Source of the DNA: Gemmataceae bacterium
GTDB lineage: Bacteria > Planctomycetota > Planctomycetia > Gemmatales > Gemmataceae
Direction of reading: 5' to 3'
NCBI GenBank assembly: GCA_009692065.1
Contig: SHZY01000045.1
Coordinates: forward strand, 1-40,201
Length of the DNA stretch: 40,201 bases
Part shown: positions 1 through 8,057 of the stretch, piece by piece
How positions within the stretch are numbered: the first letter of the stretch is position 1
How the letters are laid out: each line of letters begins with the position of its first letter
Position numbers and translations under genes: made by a program
The notes under the pieces: model-generated
What the model was told of the DNA's origin: nothing
Database searches by the model: none
Seen by the model: only the letters and a program-made list of their open reading frames with translations

Positions 1-56
1 TCAGTGGTGGCGATCCACAGCCCTTGCTCTTCGCGTTTTCGTTTGCCCAGAGCCAT
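1..56 (-). CDS. Transposase N-terminus, IS1182-like (partial)
   Basis: The minus strand from the ATG at 56-54 reads MALGKRKREEQGLWIATT before leaving the window. This lysine/arginine-rich start followed by a Trp-(I/V)-Ala-Thr-Thr block resembles the N-terminus of IS1182-type DDE transposases common in planctomycetes. Only 18 residues are visible, so the family call rests on this short stretch, on the inverted repeat at 131-148, and on the matching C-terminal fragment at the other end of the window. The catalytic domain lies outside the window, so intactness cannot be judged. Confidence 0.7.
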   Translation of the reverse strand, partial: MALGKRKREEQGLWIATT

Positions 57-130
57 CGTGACTCCTTGGTCTTCGGTACGTTGATATCCCCAACATCTGG
101 GCAACAGCATACCATGCCTGTCAAGAGGCG

Positions 131-148
131 TTTTTCAACGGGCTGCTA
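131..148. repeat. IS terminal inverted repeat (outer end)
   Basis: The bases TTTTTCAACGGGCTGCTA lie about 75 bp upstream of the transposase start at 56. The reverse complement, starting TAGCAGCCCGTTGA, appears at 39948-39961 next to the other transposase fragment. The 14-bp identity in opposite orientation is what the two ends of one IS type would show. No target duplication can be assigned, because the other end of each copy is outside the window. Confidence 0.75.
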
Positions 149-187
149 ACGCTTGGGCGTTACTTTTCGGTATTTTCACAGGAGGGC

Positions 188-541
188 TTGCCATTGGTGC
201 TTTTCGGCATCGGGATCGTCGCCACCGTGTGTTGGTTTCTCTTCCTTGTGGCCGTTGGCGATTTTTTTTTTCAAGATGCTACTCTGCGTTTTCTTGCGAG
301 GCTGGCGATGATCGTCACGCCGATGGTTTTTTGTGTGTGCATCTTTTTGCTCCTCGCGGTTGCAGGAAGGCTGGCGGTCGCAGTGCCCCTACCATGGTTT
401 ATCGCGGAAGGACCAAACCGTGAATTCCGCTTTGAGTGCTTCATTCTCTTGGTCTCCAGCACCATCGTCCTCGGCATGAACTTGGTGCTTTGCATCAAGA
501 CCATCAGAATCCTCAACGCGGTCACGGCGGCCGGGTTCTGA
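188..541 (+). CDS. Hypothetical membrane protein
   Basis: This is a 117-residue protein with a TTG start at 188, chosen because a GGAGG ribosome-binding site lies at 181-185. It is strongly hydrophobic, with about three to four predicted membrane segments (around residues 2-25, 35-65 and 82-108). No motif or family was recognised. It stands alone, just inside the IS end at 131-148, so it could be a gene whose promoter region was altered by the insertion. Codon use looks similar to the neighbourhood but the base composition is slightly lower in GC. Confidence 0.55.
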   Translation: MPLVLFGIGIVATVCWFLFLVAVGDFFFQDATLRFLARLAMIVTPMVFCVCIFLLLAVAGRLAVAVPLPWFIAEGPNREFRFECFILLVSSTIVLGMNLVLCIKTIRILNAVTAAGF

Positions 542-617
542 TGAGGGTCACGCGGAAGCATCGCCTCACCTTGCTGCCCCCTTCGCCGCCTGTTAACATG
601 GAGGCAAGGAGAAAGCC

Positions 618-704
618 ATGATCGAACTCACGCCGGAGCAGCGCCGTCGCTTCCTCGCCCGCATCGCCTCACGTGCCGCCGACCGCCGACCGCAAAACGA
701 TTGA
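618..704 (+). CDS. Possible 28-residue peptide or gene remnant
   Basis: A short frame begins with ATG at 618, six bases after an AAGGAG ribosome-binding site (606-611), and ends at the TGA at 702-704. The product begins MIELTPEQRRRFLARIAS and is rich in Arg and Ala. From memory, short planctomycete proteins and antitoxin-like proteins often start with a similar MIELT-EQR block, so this may be the truncated start of such a gene or a true small protein. The good ribosome-binding site is the only direct support. Confidence 0.35.
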   Translation: MIELTPEQRRRFLARIASRAADRRPQND

Positions 705-744
705 CCTCCCTCCTCGTTTAGCGCCCACGCCGCCACCTTGCGAC

Positions 745-770
745 GTGGCACGGCCGTGAGACCGTGCCAC
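745..770. repeat. Palindromic GGCACGG repeat
   Basis: Arms GTGGCACGG (745-753) and CCGTGCCAC (762-770) form a hairpin with an 8-nt loop in the intergenic space before the DUF1501 gene. The same arms occur in the larger nested palindrome at 39317-39405. Just upstream, at about 714-727, a single arm of the CGTTTAGCGCCC repeat family is present without its partner. Confidence 0.7.
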
Positions 771-820
771 AACACCAAATTTCGCCGGACGCGCACCACC
801 TCCCATGGTAGGATGACACC

Positions 821-1948
821 ATGGAGCTAACACGCCGCGACTTCTTGCAATCCAGCACGCTCGCCACGGCCACTACGGGCCTATCCGTGTGCCAAGCCGC
901 CGCCGCGCAACCCACCGTCGGCCGTGCCAAGAACGTCATCGTCCTGTTCCTCGTCGGCGGCCCGAGCCATCTGGAAACGTGGGACCCGAAGCCCGACGCG
1001 CCGAGCGAAGTGCGTGGTCCGTTCCGCGCCATCTCGACCAGCGTGCCCGGCACCCGCATCGGCGAACACCTGCCACGGCTGGCGAATCTAGCCCATCGCT
1101 ATGCGATCATCCGAACGGTGAATCACGACGCGGCGCCGATTCATGAAGCGGGCCAGCAGCTTCTGCAAACGGGACGCCTGAGCCGGCCCGGTTTCGAGTT
1201 CCCGCACTTCGGCGCCGTGCTCGCCCGCCACCTCGGACCGACCCACAGCGGCGCAGCGCCATTCGTGATGCTGCCATCGCCGATCGGCAACACAGGCATC
1301 AGCATCAGCCATGGACAGGGCGCCGGCCTTCTCGGCGCCGCCTACGAGCCGCAAGTGCAATCGCGGTTCACGCACCAGCTCCCGCAAGCGGATCGCGAGC
1401 GCTACGGCAAGACTGCGTTCGGCGATGCCTGCGCCCGCTCGCTGCAACTCGTCGGGCAGGGCACACGCTGTGTCGTCGTCAACATGTTTGATACGGTCTA
1501 CGATCGCATCACCTGGGATTGCCACGCGGATCGACATTCGCTGTCAAGCACACTCGACGATTATCGCCGCACTCTCTGCCCTGCCCTCGATCGCGCACTG
1601 GCGACGTTGGTCGATGATCTTCACCAACGTGGCATGCTCGATGAAACGCTCGTGCTTGCGATGGGCGAGTTCGGGCGCACGCCTCGCTTAAATGCCAACG
1701 GTGGTCGCGATCATTGGCCCGGCTGCTGGTCGATCGTGATGGCAGGCGGCGGGGTGCGTGGCGGGCAGGTTGTCGGCACGTCGGATCGCCTTGGTGCTGA
1801 GCCTATGCAGCGGCCTGTGATGTGTGCAGCGGTGGCGGCGTCGGTGTATCATGCCTTCGGGCAGCCGGCGGGTACGCAGCTCCGCATGCCAGGCGGCCGA
1901 AGTTGCCCGCTAACCGACGCAGCACCGATTCGCGAGTTGACGGATTGA
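821..1948 (+). CDS. DUF1501 family exported protein
   Basis: This 375-residue protein starts with a twin-arginine leader (RRDFLQSS at residues 5-12 followed by a hydrophobic stretch), so it is probably exported folded by the Tat system. The body is typical DUF1501, a sulfatase/alkaline-phosphatase-like fold expanded in planctomycetes: VLFLVGGPSHLETWDPKP near residue 40, a GEFGRTPRLNANGGRDHWP block near residue 282, and a C-terminal segment of the same family. An AGGA ribosome-binding site precedes the ATG. The enzymatic activity of DUF1501 proteins is not established; in planctomycetes they are often paired with DUF1549/DUF1553 cytochrome proteins, but no such partner is adjacent here. The gene lies 16 bp upstream of msrB on the same strand. 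Confidence 0.9.
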   Translation: MELTRRDFLQSSTLATATTGLSVCQAAAAQPTVGRAKNVIVLFLVGGPSHLETWDPKPDAPSEVRGPFRAISTSVPGTRIGEHLPRLANLAHRYAIIRTVNHDAAPIHEAGQQLLQTGRLSRPGFEFPHFGAVLARHLGPTHSGAAPFVMLPSPIGNTGISISHGQGAGLLGAAYEPQVQSRFTHQLPQADRERYGKTAFGDACARSLQLVGQGTRCVVVNMFDTVYDRITWDCHADRHSLSSTLDDYRRTLCPALDRALATLVDDLHQRGMLDETLVLAMGEFGRTPRLNANGGRDHWPGCWSIVMAGGGVRGGQVVGTSDRLGAEPMQRPVMCAAVAASVYHAFGQPAGTQLRMPGGRSCPLTDAAPIRELTD

Positions 1949-1964
1949 TGGACGAGTTTGACCA

Positions 1965-2492
1965 ATGCGCTATCGGCTTGTTGGTATTGCCGCTGTAGCA
2001 CTCCTTGAGTTGGGAGCCGTCGCATTGGGAGTCGTTGCAGTGATCTGGATCTTCCAGCCCGATTCCACGCCGCCACGCAAGGGCAAACCAAACCCGGAGC
2101 GAGTTATGAAATCGGACGAAGAATGGCAAAAATTCCTGACCCCGGAGCAGTTCCAAGTCACCCGCCGCAAGGGGACTGAACGCGCCTTCAGCGGCATCTA
2201 CGCAAGCTCCAAGGAAGACGGCATCTTCACCTGCGTCTGCTGCGGCCAACCGCTCTTCGACGCCAAGACGAAATACGAGTCCGGCACCGGCTGGCCAAGC
2301 TTCTGGCAGTCGATTGCCGCCGACAGTGTGGCGATTGAAGAGGACAACACCTGGTTCTCTCGCCGCACCGAAGTGCTTTGCAGTAAGTGCGACGCCCACC
2401 TCGGGCATGTGTTCAACGATGGCCCGCAGCCGACCGGCATGCGCTACTGCATGAACTCCGCGGCACTGAAACTCGTGGCTCGCGAAAAATAA
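1965..2492 (+). CDS. msrB: Peptide-methionine (R)-S-oxide reductase, membrane-anchored
   Basis: MsrB reduces methionine-R-sulfoxide in proteins. The 175-residue product has an N-terminal hydrophobic segment (about residues 5-30) and then a full MsrB domain. The zinc-binding cysteines are visible as Cys90/Cys93 and Cys139/Cys142. The catalytic Cys162 lies in the RYCMNSAAL motif, and the SGTGWPSFW block is at 106-114. The anchor without a lipobox or clear cleavage site suggests a periplasm-facing, membrane-tethered enzyme that repairs exported proteins; this location is inference. The gene starts 16 bp after the DUF1501 stop and may be co-transcribed with it. The ribosome-binding site before the ATG is weak. 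Confidence 0.93.
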   Translation: MRYRLVGIAAVALLELGAVALGVVAVIWIFQPDSTPPRKGKPNPERVMKSDEEWQKFLTPEQFQVTRRKGTERAFSGIYASSKEDGIFTCVCCGQPLFDAKTKYESGTGWPSFWQSIAADSVAIEEDNTWFSRRTEVLCSKCDAHLGHVFNDGPQPTGMRYCMNSAALKLVAREK

Positions 2493-2495
2493 ATC

Positions 2496-2590
2496 ATCCA
2501 CGAAGGACACCAAGAGTCACGAAAAGGAAAAAACTGCCATTGCCTCACTACTCCGAGTTTTCTTCGTGTCCCTTCGTGTCCTTCGTGGAT
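2496..2590. repeat. Inverted repeat between convergent genes
   Basis: Two perfect 15-bp arms, ATCCACGAAGGACAC (2496-2510) and its reverse complement (2576-2590), enclose 65 bp between msrB and the convergent flavoprotein gene. Inside it the CTTCGTGTC word is repeated. Such 'tccttcgtgg' repeats are frequent between genes in environmental bacteria. Here the element could act as a bidirectional transcription terminator, though no T-tract follows it. Confidence 0.7.
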
Positions 2591-3984
2591 CAACTCTTCT
2601 TGGCCTCGTCCCAGATCGGCCCGTACACTTCCTTGTCGAACGGCGGACACCCCGTCGCGAACTGCCCCAGCTCATTGTGTTTCGATCGCATCAATGCCGT
2701 GCAATAACTGAAGGTGCGGCAAATGCGTTTGCGGTCGAGCTTGCCGTACTCTTGCAGTTGCTTCACGAAATCGGGCTGCGCCAGCGTCGCCCGGCCGACC
2801 CCGACGAACGAGCAGTCGCCATTCTGCAAGTTCGCTGCGGCTGCGTGCGGCATGAATTCTTGCAAGCAGCTATAGCCGCTGCCGACGATCGGCACGTGTG
2901 GAAACGCACGCTGGATCTGGGCCGCCAGTCGAAAGTGGCGGGCAACGCCAATGAGTGGATGCTCCGGAGTCTCGTACCCATCGGGCGGCGGATACTCATA
3001 GGGCCGAATCACGTGCGGCGTCGCATAGGGGCTTCCCATCGTGACATTCACCATGGAGACGCCGAGCTGCACCATCTCGCGAATCCATGCGATCGGCTCG
3101 GTCAGGTCGGGCTGGGTATGATCGTTCGGGTTCGTTCCCCAGGCACACGTCAGCGGCAACTGGTGCGGACACGCCACGCCGACTTCGTCGTCCAAATTCT
3201 TTCGGTACGGGATGCAATCGTAGAGGTTCAAGCGCGTCGCGATCATCAAGCCCGGCGCCTCGGTGCGAATCGCCGTGATGATTTCGCGTGCCAGCCGCGT
3301 GCGGTTTTCGAAGGAGCCGCCATAGATGCCGGGCCGGGTTGTCGCCGCCAGCAATTCGCTCAAGAGATAGCGATGGCACTGCTTGACATCGACGAATTGA
3401 TAGCCAAGCTTTTGGGCGAGCTTGGCCGCGCGGACATAGTGATCCACCAGCCGTTTCAGGTAATCGTCGTCGAGCAATGGAAAATCAGGGGCAATGCCCC
3501 TCCGCGGATCCAAAATCGGATCGTGGACGGCGACCAGCGGCCTGTGAAAGCTATAGCGCCCTGAATGCGTCAACTGCAAGCCAACGAGCAAGTCGTCGTC
3601 GTTGCCAAAGGCGTCGCGATGTGCCTGTCGGCAAACGTGCAACATTTTTTCGAGCCCAGCCGAAGTGTGCTCGGCGATGAGCAATTGCCTCGGATTGGCG
3701 CGTCCCTCTGCGACGACAGCAGCCGCCTCGCCCCATATGAGCTTGGCGCCGCCGGCGCCAAAACGCTGGTAGCGGCGAAAGACAAGGTCGTCTGGTTGGC
3801 CGTCAAGAGTGCCATCGCAGCCCTCCATCGGCTGCACGCAGAACGCATTGCCGACGCGGAATGGTCCGACCTGCACGGGCCGAAACAGCGGCGTGAAATC
3901 CACTCTGAATGCCACGTCCAGGCCGAGCCGATTGACCTCGTCGGCGATGTCGGGAAGCGAGCGGAATTTGAAATAGTGGGCCAC
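2590..3984 (-). CDS. NADH:flavin oxidoreductase (Old Yellow Enzyme family)
   Basis: This is a 464-residue FMN-dependent TIM-barrel oxidoreductase of the Oxidored_FMN family. Residues about 28-70 hold the first strand and FMN-binding region (LFRPVQVGPFRVGNAFCVQP). A GLQLTHSGRYS block gives the substrate/FMN histidine region. FENRTRLAREIITAIR near the middle and FVGVGRATLAQPDFVKQL in the C-terminal part are the standard later barrel motifs. The C-terminus has three cysteines (ICRTFSYCTAL and ATGCPPFD) in the place where dienoyl-CoA-reductase-type relatives bind a 4Fe-4S cluster, but the spacing is not canonical and the second flavoprotein domain is missing. The substrate is unknown. It diverges from the solute-binding lipoprotein across 88 bp. 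Confidence 0.88.
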   Translation of the reverse strand: MAHYFKFRSLPDIADEVNRLGLDVAFRVDFTPLFRPVQVGPFRVGNAFCVQPMEGCDGTLDGQPDDLVFRRYQRFGAGGAKLIWGEAAAVVAEGRANPRQLLIAEHTSAGLEKMLHVCRQAHRDAFGNDDDLLVGLQLTHSGRYSFHRPLVAVHDPILDPRRGIAPDFPLLDDDYLKRLVDHYVRAAKLAQKLGYQFVDVKQCHRYLLSELLAATTRPGIYGGSFENRTRLAREIITAIRTEAPGLMIATRLNLYDCIPYRKNLDDEVGVACPHQLPLTCAWGTNPNDHTQPDLTEPIAWIREMVQLGVSMVNVTMGSPYATPHVIRPYEYPPPDGYETPEHPLIGVARHFRLAAQIQRAFPHVPIVGSGYSCLQEFMPHAAAANLQNGDCSFVGVGRATLAQPDFVKQLQEYGKLDRKRICRTFSYCTALMRSKHNELGQFATGCPPFDKEVYGPIWDEAKKS

Positions 3985-4072
3985 GATGATGAATGCGCAA
4001 GGAAGATGGACGGGCGAAATCGCGTACGGTCAGTGTATTGCTCATGGGAAAGATTCGCTACAATGGATTCCG

Positions 4073-5254
4073 ATGAAACAATTCACCATGTATTTGATCT
4101 GGTTGACTGCACTCAGCGGATGCAACCCCACGGCCGGGCCGCCGCCGATCGTCATCGGCCACGTCTCCGACAAGACGCGTCAGGACAAGGCGGGCGAGCA
4201 GGCCGAGCTGGGCATCCGCCTCGCGCTGAACCATCTGAACAACGAGGCGTTCGCCAAGGAATTTGGCGGCCGACCCATCCAGGTGCGACACACCGACACG
4301 CGCGGCCTGCTCGACGCCTTCGAGTCGCAGGCGGTTCGGCTCGAAAGCGTCAATCGTAGCCTGGCCCTGTTCGGCGGGTTCTCGGTGCCGGAGACGACCG
4401 CGCTTCATCACGCCAAGGTTCCGCTCTTGACCCTGCATGGCCAGCCGGCGGCCGGCGCCTCCAACTTCGTTTTCTACCTGGGAATGTCGCCCACGAGACA
4501 AGGAGCGCTACTCGCCAAGATCGTCGCGGAGGATCTCAAGACCAAGCAAATCACGATCTTGCTTGATGTCAAGAATCCGGCATCCGTTGCCGTCGTGGAT
4601 TCCTTCCAGAAGTCTCTGCCGCAATCGCGCAAGAACGCCAAGCAGGCCACGGCCGGTGTCATGGTGCTGCGGTTCGGCGAGGATTCCGCTCCGGCGCCGC
4701 GCCCTGCCGGCGAAAGCAAGTGGCACGACCTGAACAAACGCCTGATCGACCAGGAACCGGACACCGTTCTATTCGCCGGTTCGGTGCAAGATTTCAACAC
4801 CTGGCACAATAGCTTGCGGAAAGAGCACCCCAAGGCCAATCCGCAAATTGTCTTTGCTGGCGCCGATGGCAGTCAGCGCCTGTTTGACCTCGATGGCGGC
4901 AACAAGATGGCGGTGACGATGGCGACGGCGTTTTACGCTGATCCCGCCGCAGAAAAACTCACGCCGTTCTTGAAGGCCTACCACGAAGCGTTCCAGGTCG
5001 AAGCCGATGTGCATGCCGCGGTGGCGTACGATGGTTTTCGCATGCTGGTCGAGGCCATGAAACGCACTGCTGCCCAGTTGACGCCGGAAAAAGTACGCGA
5101 CGAGCTGGTGAAGACGAAGGACTTCGACGGCCTGTCGGGACCATTGACGATGACTGCCGACCGGCAGATGCAACGCACGATCTACGGCGTCAGCTGGCAG
5201 AATGGCGCCATGAAGTTGATTCGGGCGTTTCCTGTTGACAAAGAATTCCCATGA
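4073..5254 (+). CDS. ABC-type substrate-binding lipoprotein (branched-chain amino acid type)
   Basis: The 393-residue product is a periplasmic binding protein of the Leu/Ile/Val receptor type (Peripla_BP_6). The start at 4073 is chosen because it gives a short lipoprotein signal peptide with lipobox LSGC and lipidated Cys17; the frame remains open further upstream. The mature part begins with IVIGHVSDKTRQDKAGEQ, typical of this family, followed by two alpha/beta lobes and a late VHAAVAYDGFRMLVEAM block. No permease or ATPase gene is adjacent, so it may serve a transporter encoded elsewhere or act as a sensor domain. The ligand cannot be read from the sequence. Confidence 0.88.
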   Translation: MKQFTMYLIWLTALSGCNPTAGPPPIVIGHVSDKTRQDKAGEQAELGIRLALNHLNNEAFAKEFGGRPIQVRHTDTRGLLDAFESQAVRLESVNRSLALFGGFSVPETTALHHAKVPLLTLHGQPAAGASNFVFYLGMSPTRQGALLAKIVAEDLKTKQITILLDVKNPASVAVVDSFQKSLPQSRKNAKQATAGVMVLRFGEDSAPAPRPAGESKWHDLNKRLIDQEPDTVLFAGSVQDFNTWHNSLRKEHPKANPQIVFAGADGSQRLFDLDGGNKMAVTMATAFYADPAAEKLTPFLKAYHEAFQVEADVHAAVAYDGFRMLVEAMKRTAAQLTPEKVRDELVKTKDFDGLSGPLTMTADRQMQRTIYGVSWQNGAMKLIRAFPVDKEFP

Positions 5255-5298
5255 TGCATTGGTTGCTCGCCGATTGCGGCGAAAAATGAGGAACTGTC

Positions 5299-5532
5299 AT
5301 GTCGCAAATCGCGCCGCCACTACCGCCGCCACTGGTTGGTCTGCGCGACGAACGGCCGATGGAACGCGTGCAGCGGCGCCTTCTGCAGATCGCCCTTGCA
5401 GCCGCCACGATCTTCGCCACGGCGTGGTGCTATCAAGTGCATATTGCGCTGGGATTGACGGCGACGTTTCTGGCGAAGCACATCCTCGTCGCGATCGTGG
5501 CGGCGGGATTGCGGCTGCCGATCAAGTTGTGA
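5299..5532 (+). CDS. Small hypothetical membrane protein
   Basis: This 77-residue protein starts at ATG 5299 behind a GAGG ribosome-binding site. The first 30 residues are proline-rich and charged (SQIAPPLPPPLVGLRDERP). Residues about 31-72 form one or two hydrophobic helices. The gene follows the binding-protein gene by 44 bp and ends just before a strong palindrome, so the two genes probably form one transcription unit. No family was recognised. Confidence 0.6.
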   Translation: MSQIAPPLPPPLVGLRDERPMERVQRRLLQIALAAATIFATAWCYQVHIALGLTATFLAKHILVAIVAAGLRLPIKL

Positions 5533-5533
5533 A

Positions 5534-5575
5534 TTCGTTTAGCGCCCGTATGGTGTCAAGCGGGCGCTAAACGAA
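5534..5575. terminator. Palindrome of the CGTTTAGCGCCC family, likely terminator
   Basis: Perfect 15-bp arms (TTCGTTTAGCGCCCG at 5534-5548, reverse complement at 5561-5575) with a 12-nt loop lie between the convergent 77-residue gene and the sigma-factor gene. Related copies occur at 7001-7038 and 36430-36469. It lacks a T-tract, so a role as bidirectional terminator is an inference from position. It is certain as a repeat. Confidence 0.6.
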
Positions 5576-5583
5576 GAGAAGAT

Positions 5584-6360
5584 TTACGTACTAAATTCCG
5601 GCCGACGCTTGGCGAGTTGTTGTTGCAATCGCGTGACGATGCTCGAATGCATCTGGCTCACGCGTGATTCACTCAGGTCGAGCGTGGCGCCGATCTCCTT
5701 CATCGTCATGTCCTCGTAATAGTAGAGGATGATGATGAGACGCTCGTTGCGATTCAGGCCACGCGTCACCATGCGCATCAGGTCGCAGTTCTGCAGGCGA
5801 TGCGTCGGATCCTCGGCCTTTTTGTCTTCGAGGATATCGATCTCGCGCACATCCTTGTAGCTGTCGGTCTCGTACCATTTCTTGTTGAGACTGACGAGGC
5901 TGACCGCAGTCGCGTCGCCGTGCATCTTGTCAAAGTCTTCGATGGATACACCGAGCCTGGATGCCATCTCGTCGGGCCTGGGCGGTCGGCCTAGCTCGGC
6001 CTCGGCGGACTTGCGCACTTCTTCGAGCCGGGAATGCTTACTGCGGACCAGCCGAGGCACCCAGTCCATGGTTCGCAATTCGTCGAGCATGGCACCGCGG
6101 ATGCGCGGCACGCAGTAAGTTTCGAACTTGACGCCGCGCTCCAGATCGAACGCATCGATGGCATCCATCAGACCGAAGACGCCCGCGCTGATGAGGTCGT
6201 CGAGATCGACGCCGTCGGGCAGCCGGAACCAGATTCGTTCGGCGTTGTATTTGACCAGAGGCAGAAAGCGTTTCACCAGCTGGTTTCGCAACTCGATGGT
6301 CGGCTCGGTTTTGTAGTCGCGCCAGATTTGCTGGACGTCCACGTCCACGTGCGTCACCAT
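5584..6360 (-). CDS. RNA polymerase sigma factor, FliA/WhiG type
   Basis: The 258-residue product is a group 3 sigma-70 factor. Region 2 spans about residues 22-105 with LVKRFLPLVKYNAERIWFRL and the core-binding DLDDLISAGVFGLMDAIDAF. The -10 recognition part is FETYCVPRIRGAMLDELRTM. Region 3 has the GRPPRPDEMASRLGVS block. Region 4 (about 200-250) carries the helix-turn-helix MTMKEIGATLDLSESRVSQ. FliA controls flagellar and chemotaxis genes in many bacteria, while WhiG-like members control other processes; no flagellar gene lies nearby, so the regulon is open. An AGGGAGGA ribosome-binding site precedes the ATG. The upstream 690 bp has no gene. Confidence 0.93.
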   Translation of the reverse strand: MVTHVDVDVQQIWRDYKTEPTIELRNQLVKRFLPLVKYNAERIWFRLPDGVDLDDLISAGVFGLMDAIDAFDLERGVKFETYCVPRIRGAMLDELRTMDWVPRLVRSKHSRLEEVRKSAEAELGRPPRPDEMASRLGVSIEDFDKMHGDATAVSLVSLNKKWYETDSYKDVREIDILEDKKAEDPTHRLQNCDLMRMVTRGLNRNERLIIILYYYEDMTMKEIGATLDLSESRVSQMHSSIVTRLQQQLAKRRPEFST

Positions 6361-7051
6361 GGATTCCTCCCTGATGAGGGCAGGCAGAATTGGATTGATT
6401 GCCGCGGCTCGATCCGATGTTGGTCGGCACGTAGCGCGGCGTGTCCATGCGTTTCACGAACCGGATGCCTGGAATTGGCGCATCCGTGCGGGCGCGTTGC
6501 CTGAGTCCTTCCCAGGAGTCAGGAGGCCGGCGTGTGGAGCCGGCACGCGTTTGCCTTCATTCGTCGAACGAGGGACGTATCCAGATTCCGCTTGCTCTAA
6601 CCCCGTCTGTTCCGGCCCCCATTTGAACGAACGTCGCCTTCACGAATGGAACATCGCAACGTTCGTCCCCCGAATGGGAGCCTGTGTTAAAAAAAAAAAT
6701 CACTCGCCTCGTTGTTATCGACCCCTTTCTCTTCGGGCTTGAAGGAAAAAAGTATAAACAACGATTTCCTCGCGAAGGACCATGGCACGAAACGCACGGC
6801 TTAGCCGATTTACCACTTCGGCTTTTGTTAACGCACGTCCATCCCCCGATGAACGCGTGCCTGCTATGCCCGAGAGAGCCGGACGTTTCGTGCCGCGGTC
6901 CTCGCTGGAGCCCTGAGTTGGTTTCGGAGGGGGGCGTATACGCGAAGGTGAGAAATGTGTCCAGAGGAAATGAGGTGAAAAATGGGGATTCCATTGTCCT
7001 CGTTTAGCGCCCGCGTGGCTCCATGCGAACGCTAAACGCAAAGCCGGAACT
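6361..7051. other. Long gene-free region upstream of the sigma gene
   Basis: About 690 bp separate the sigma-factor start from the stop of the next minus-strand gene. Short frames exist on both strands but show no family features or good ribosome-binding sites. The visible structure is an inverted repeat ACGAACGT (6627-6634) / ACGTTCGT (6659-6666), an 11-A run at 6689-6699, and the palindrome at 7001-7038. The region is large enough for a regulated promoter or a small RNA for the sigma gene, but no promoter could be assigned with confidence. Confidence 0.5.
7001..7038. repeat. CGTTTAGCGC palindromic repeat (imperfect)
   Basis: Arms CGTTTAGCG (7001-7009) and CGCTAAACG (7030-7038) form a hairpin just downstream of the stop of the HEAT-repeat gene. 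It is a degenerate copy of the element seen at 5534-5575 and 36430-36469. Its position right after a stop codon fits a terminator role. Confidence 0.65.
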
Positions 7052-8005
7052 TTATTTCTGCCGGGCCCACCATTCGCGCCAGCGCGCGACGGAGGCCTCG
7101 CGCTCGGTGAAGCTGGCGTCGGCGCTAGGCCCGTGATCCGTGCCGCCCGAAATCTGCCCAAGAGCCCGCCGCGCCGCCTGACGCGCGTCGTGCTCGCTGT
7201 CTAGCAACAGACCGATCAACTCTGAGCCAAACCGCAGCCTCCTTGCGCCTATTGCGCCGGCGGCCGCAATGCGTACCTCGCGGCGTTCGTGTTTGAGCAT
7301 CGCTTTAAGCACGTCGCCCGGCTGGCGCAGCAGGTTCTTCGTGAGCAGGCCCTGGCTGTATTTCGTGATGTCGGGGCTGTCGCTGGCCATGCCCAGGAGG
7401 AGCAAATCGACGGCCTTGGCGCCCTGGCGTCTTTCCGTCTCGGCCAAGAGCGATTTGAGCTGTGTGCCGCTCGTTTTGCCGATGGCCGTCTCGAGTTCGG
7501 CGAACGACATCGCGCTGACGGCTTTAGCGCCGCCGGCAAGGGTGCGACGCTGAAGCGTACCCTTACGCAGCAGAATGGTCGCTTGCAAGTCCTTGAGCAC
7601 GCCGAGGTGCCGCTTGGCCGTCACGTCAGCGCCGATGTTGTACTGGGCAAACTTGAGAAGCTCCATGTCCTCGGTGGACAGGAGAATGCTGGCAACCCTC
7701 TTGCTGATGATGACGGCCGGGCAGCTGGATTCCATGTTAGCGGCACGATTCAGACCATCGATGAGATTGAAAATCGACTCGGAGCCCAGGCGATTGAAAT
7801 CGTCGAGGGCATTCTTCCCCTCGGCGCCCTTGAGTTTGCCGATGTCGTACAGGACGAAGCGGTCGATGGCCGTGTCGATCTTGGCGTACTCGTCCTTGGT
7901 GAGGCGGGGCAGGCTCGGCGCCAGCGGGTGGCGCTCGCGATCGGAGTAATCGGGGCGAGGCTGCACGGCAAGGAGGAACACGGCGGCGCAGCAAATGGTG
8001 TTCAT
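7052..8005 (-). CDS. Secreted HEAT-repeat protein
   Basis: The start is placed at ATG 8005, because MNTICCAAVFLLAVQP there makes a signal peptide; a frame is open further upstream but adds only arginine-rich sequence. The 317-residue product has helical repeats typical of HEAT/PBS-lyase scaffolds, clearest near the C-terminus (LKHERREVRIAAAGAIGAR and LLLDSEHDARQAARRALGQI). It ends with a WREWWARQK tail often seen in planctomycete HEAT proteins. It is probably a protein-binding scaffold in the periplasm; no catalytic motif was seen. It is the last gene of a three-gene minus-strand group, 52 bp after the four-helix membrane protein. Confidence 0.75.
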   Translation of the reverse strand: MNTICCAAVFLLAVQPRPDYSDRERHPLAPSLPRLTKDEYAKIDTAIDRFVLYDIGKLKGAEGKNALDDFNRLGSESIFNLIDGLNRAANMESSCPAVIISKRVASILLSTEDMELLKFAQYNIGADVTAKRHLGVLKDLQATILLRKGTLQRRTLAGGAKAVSAMSFAELETAIGKTSGTQLKSLLAETERRQGAKAVDLLLLGMASDSPDITKYSQGLLTKNLLRQPGDVLKAMLKHERREVRIAAAGAIGARRLRFGSELIGLLLDSEHDARQAARRALGQISGGTDHGPSADASFTEREASVARWREWWARQK

Positions 8006-8057
8006 GATGCGGTCCAGTAAGTTAGCCCTGCGTCTACGCCGCAGGCCTAAACTAATA

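Noticed and set aside
2590..3564. Long frame on the plus strand opposite the flavoprotein gene
   Set aside because: It is the high-GC shadow of the Old Yellow Enzyme gene, rich in Arg and without any recognisable motif.
6684..7007. Coding frame of 107 residues in the spacer upstream of the sigma gene
   Set aside because: No ribosome-binding site, it starts in an A-run, the product has no family features, and it extends across the palindrome at 7001.
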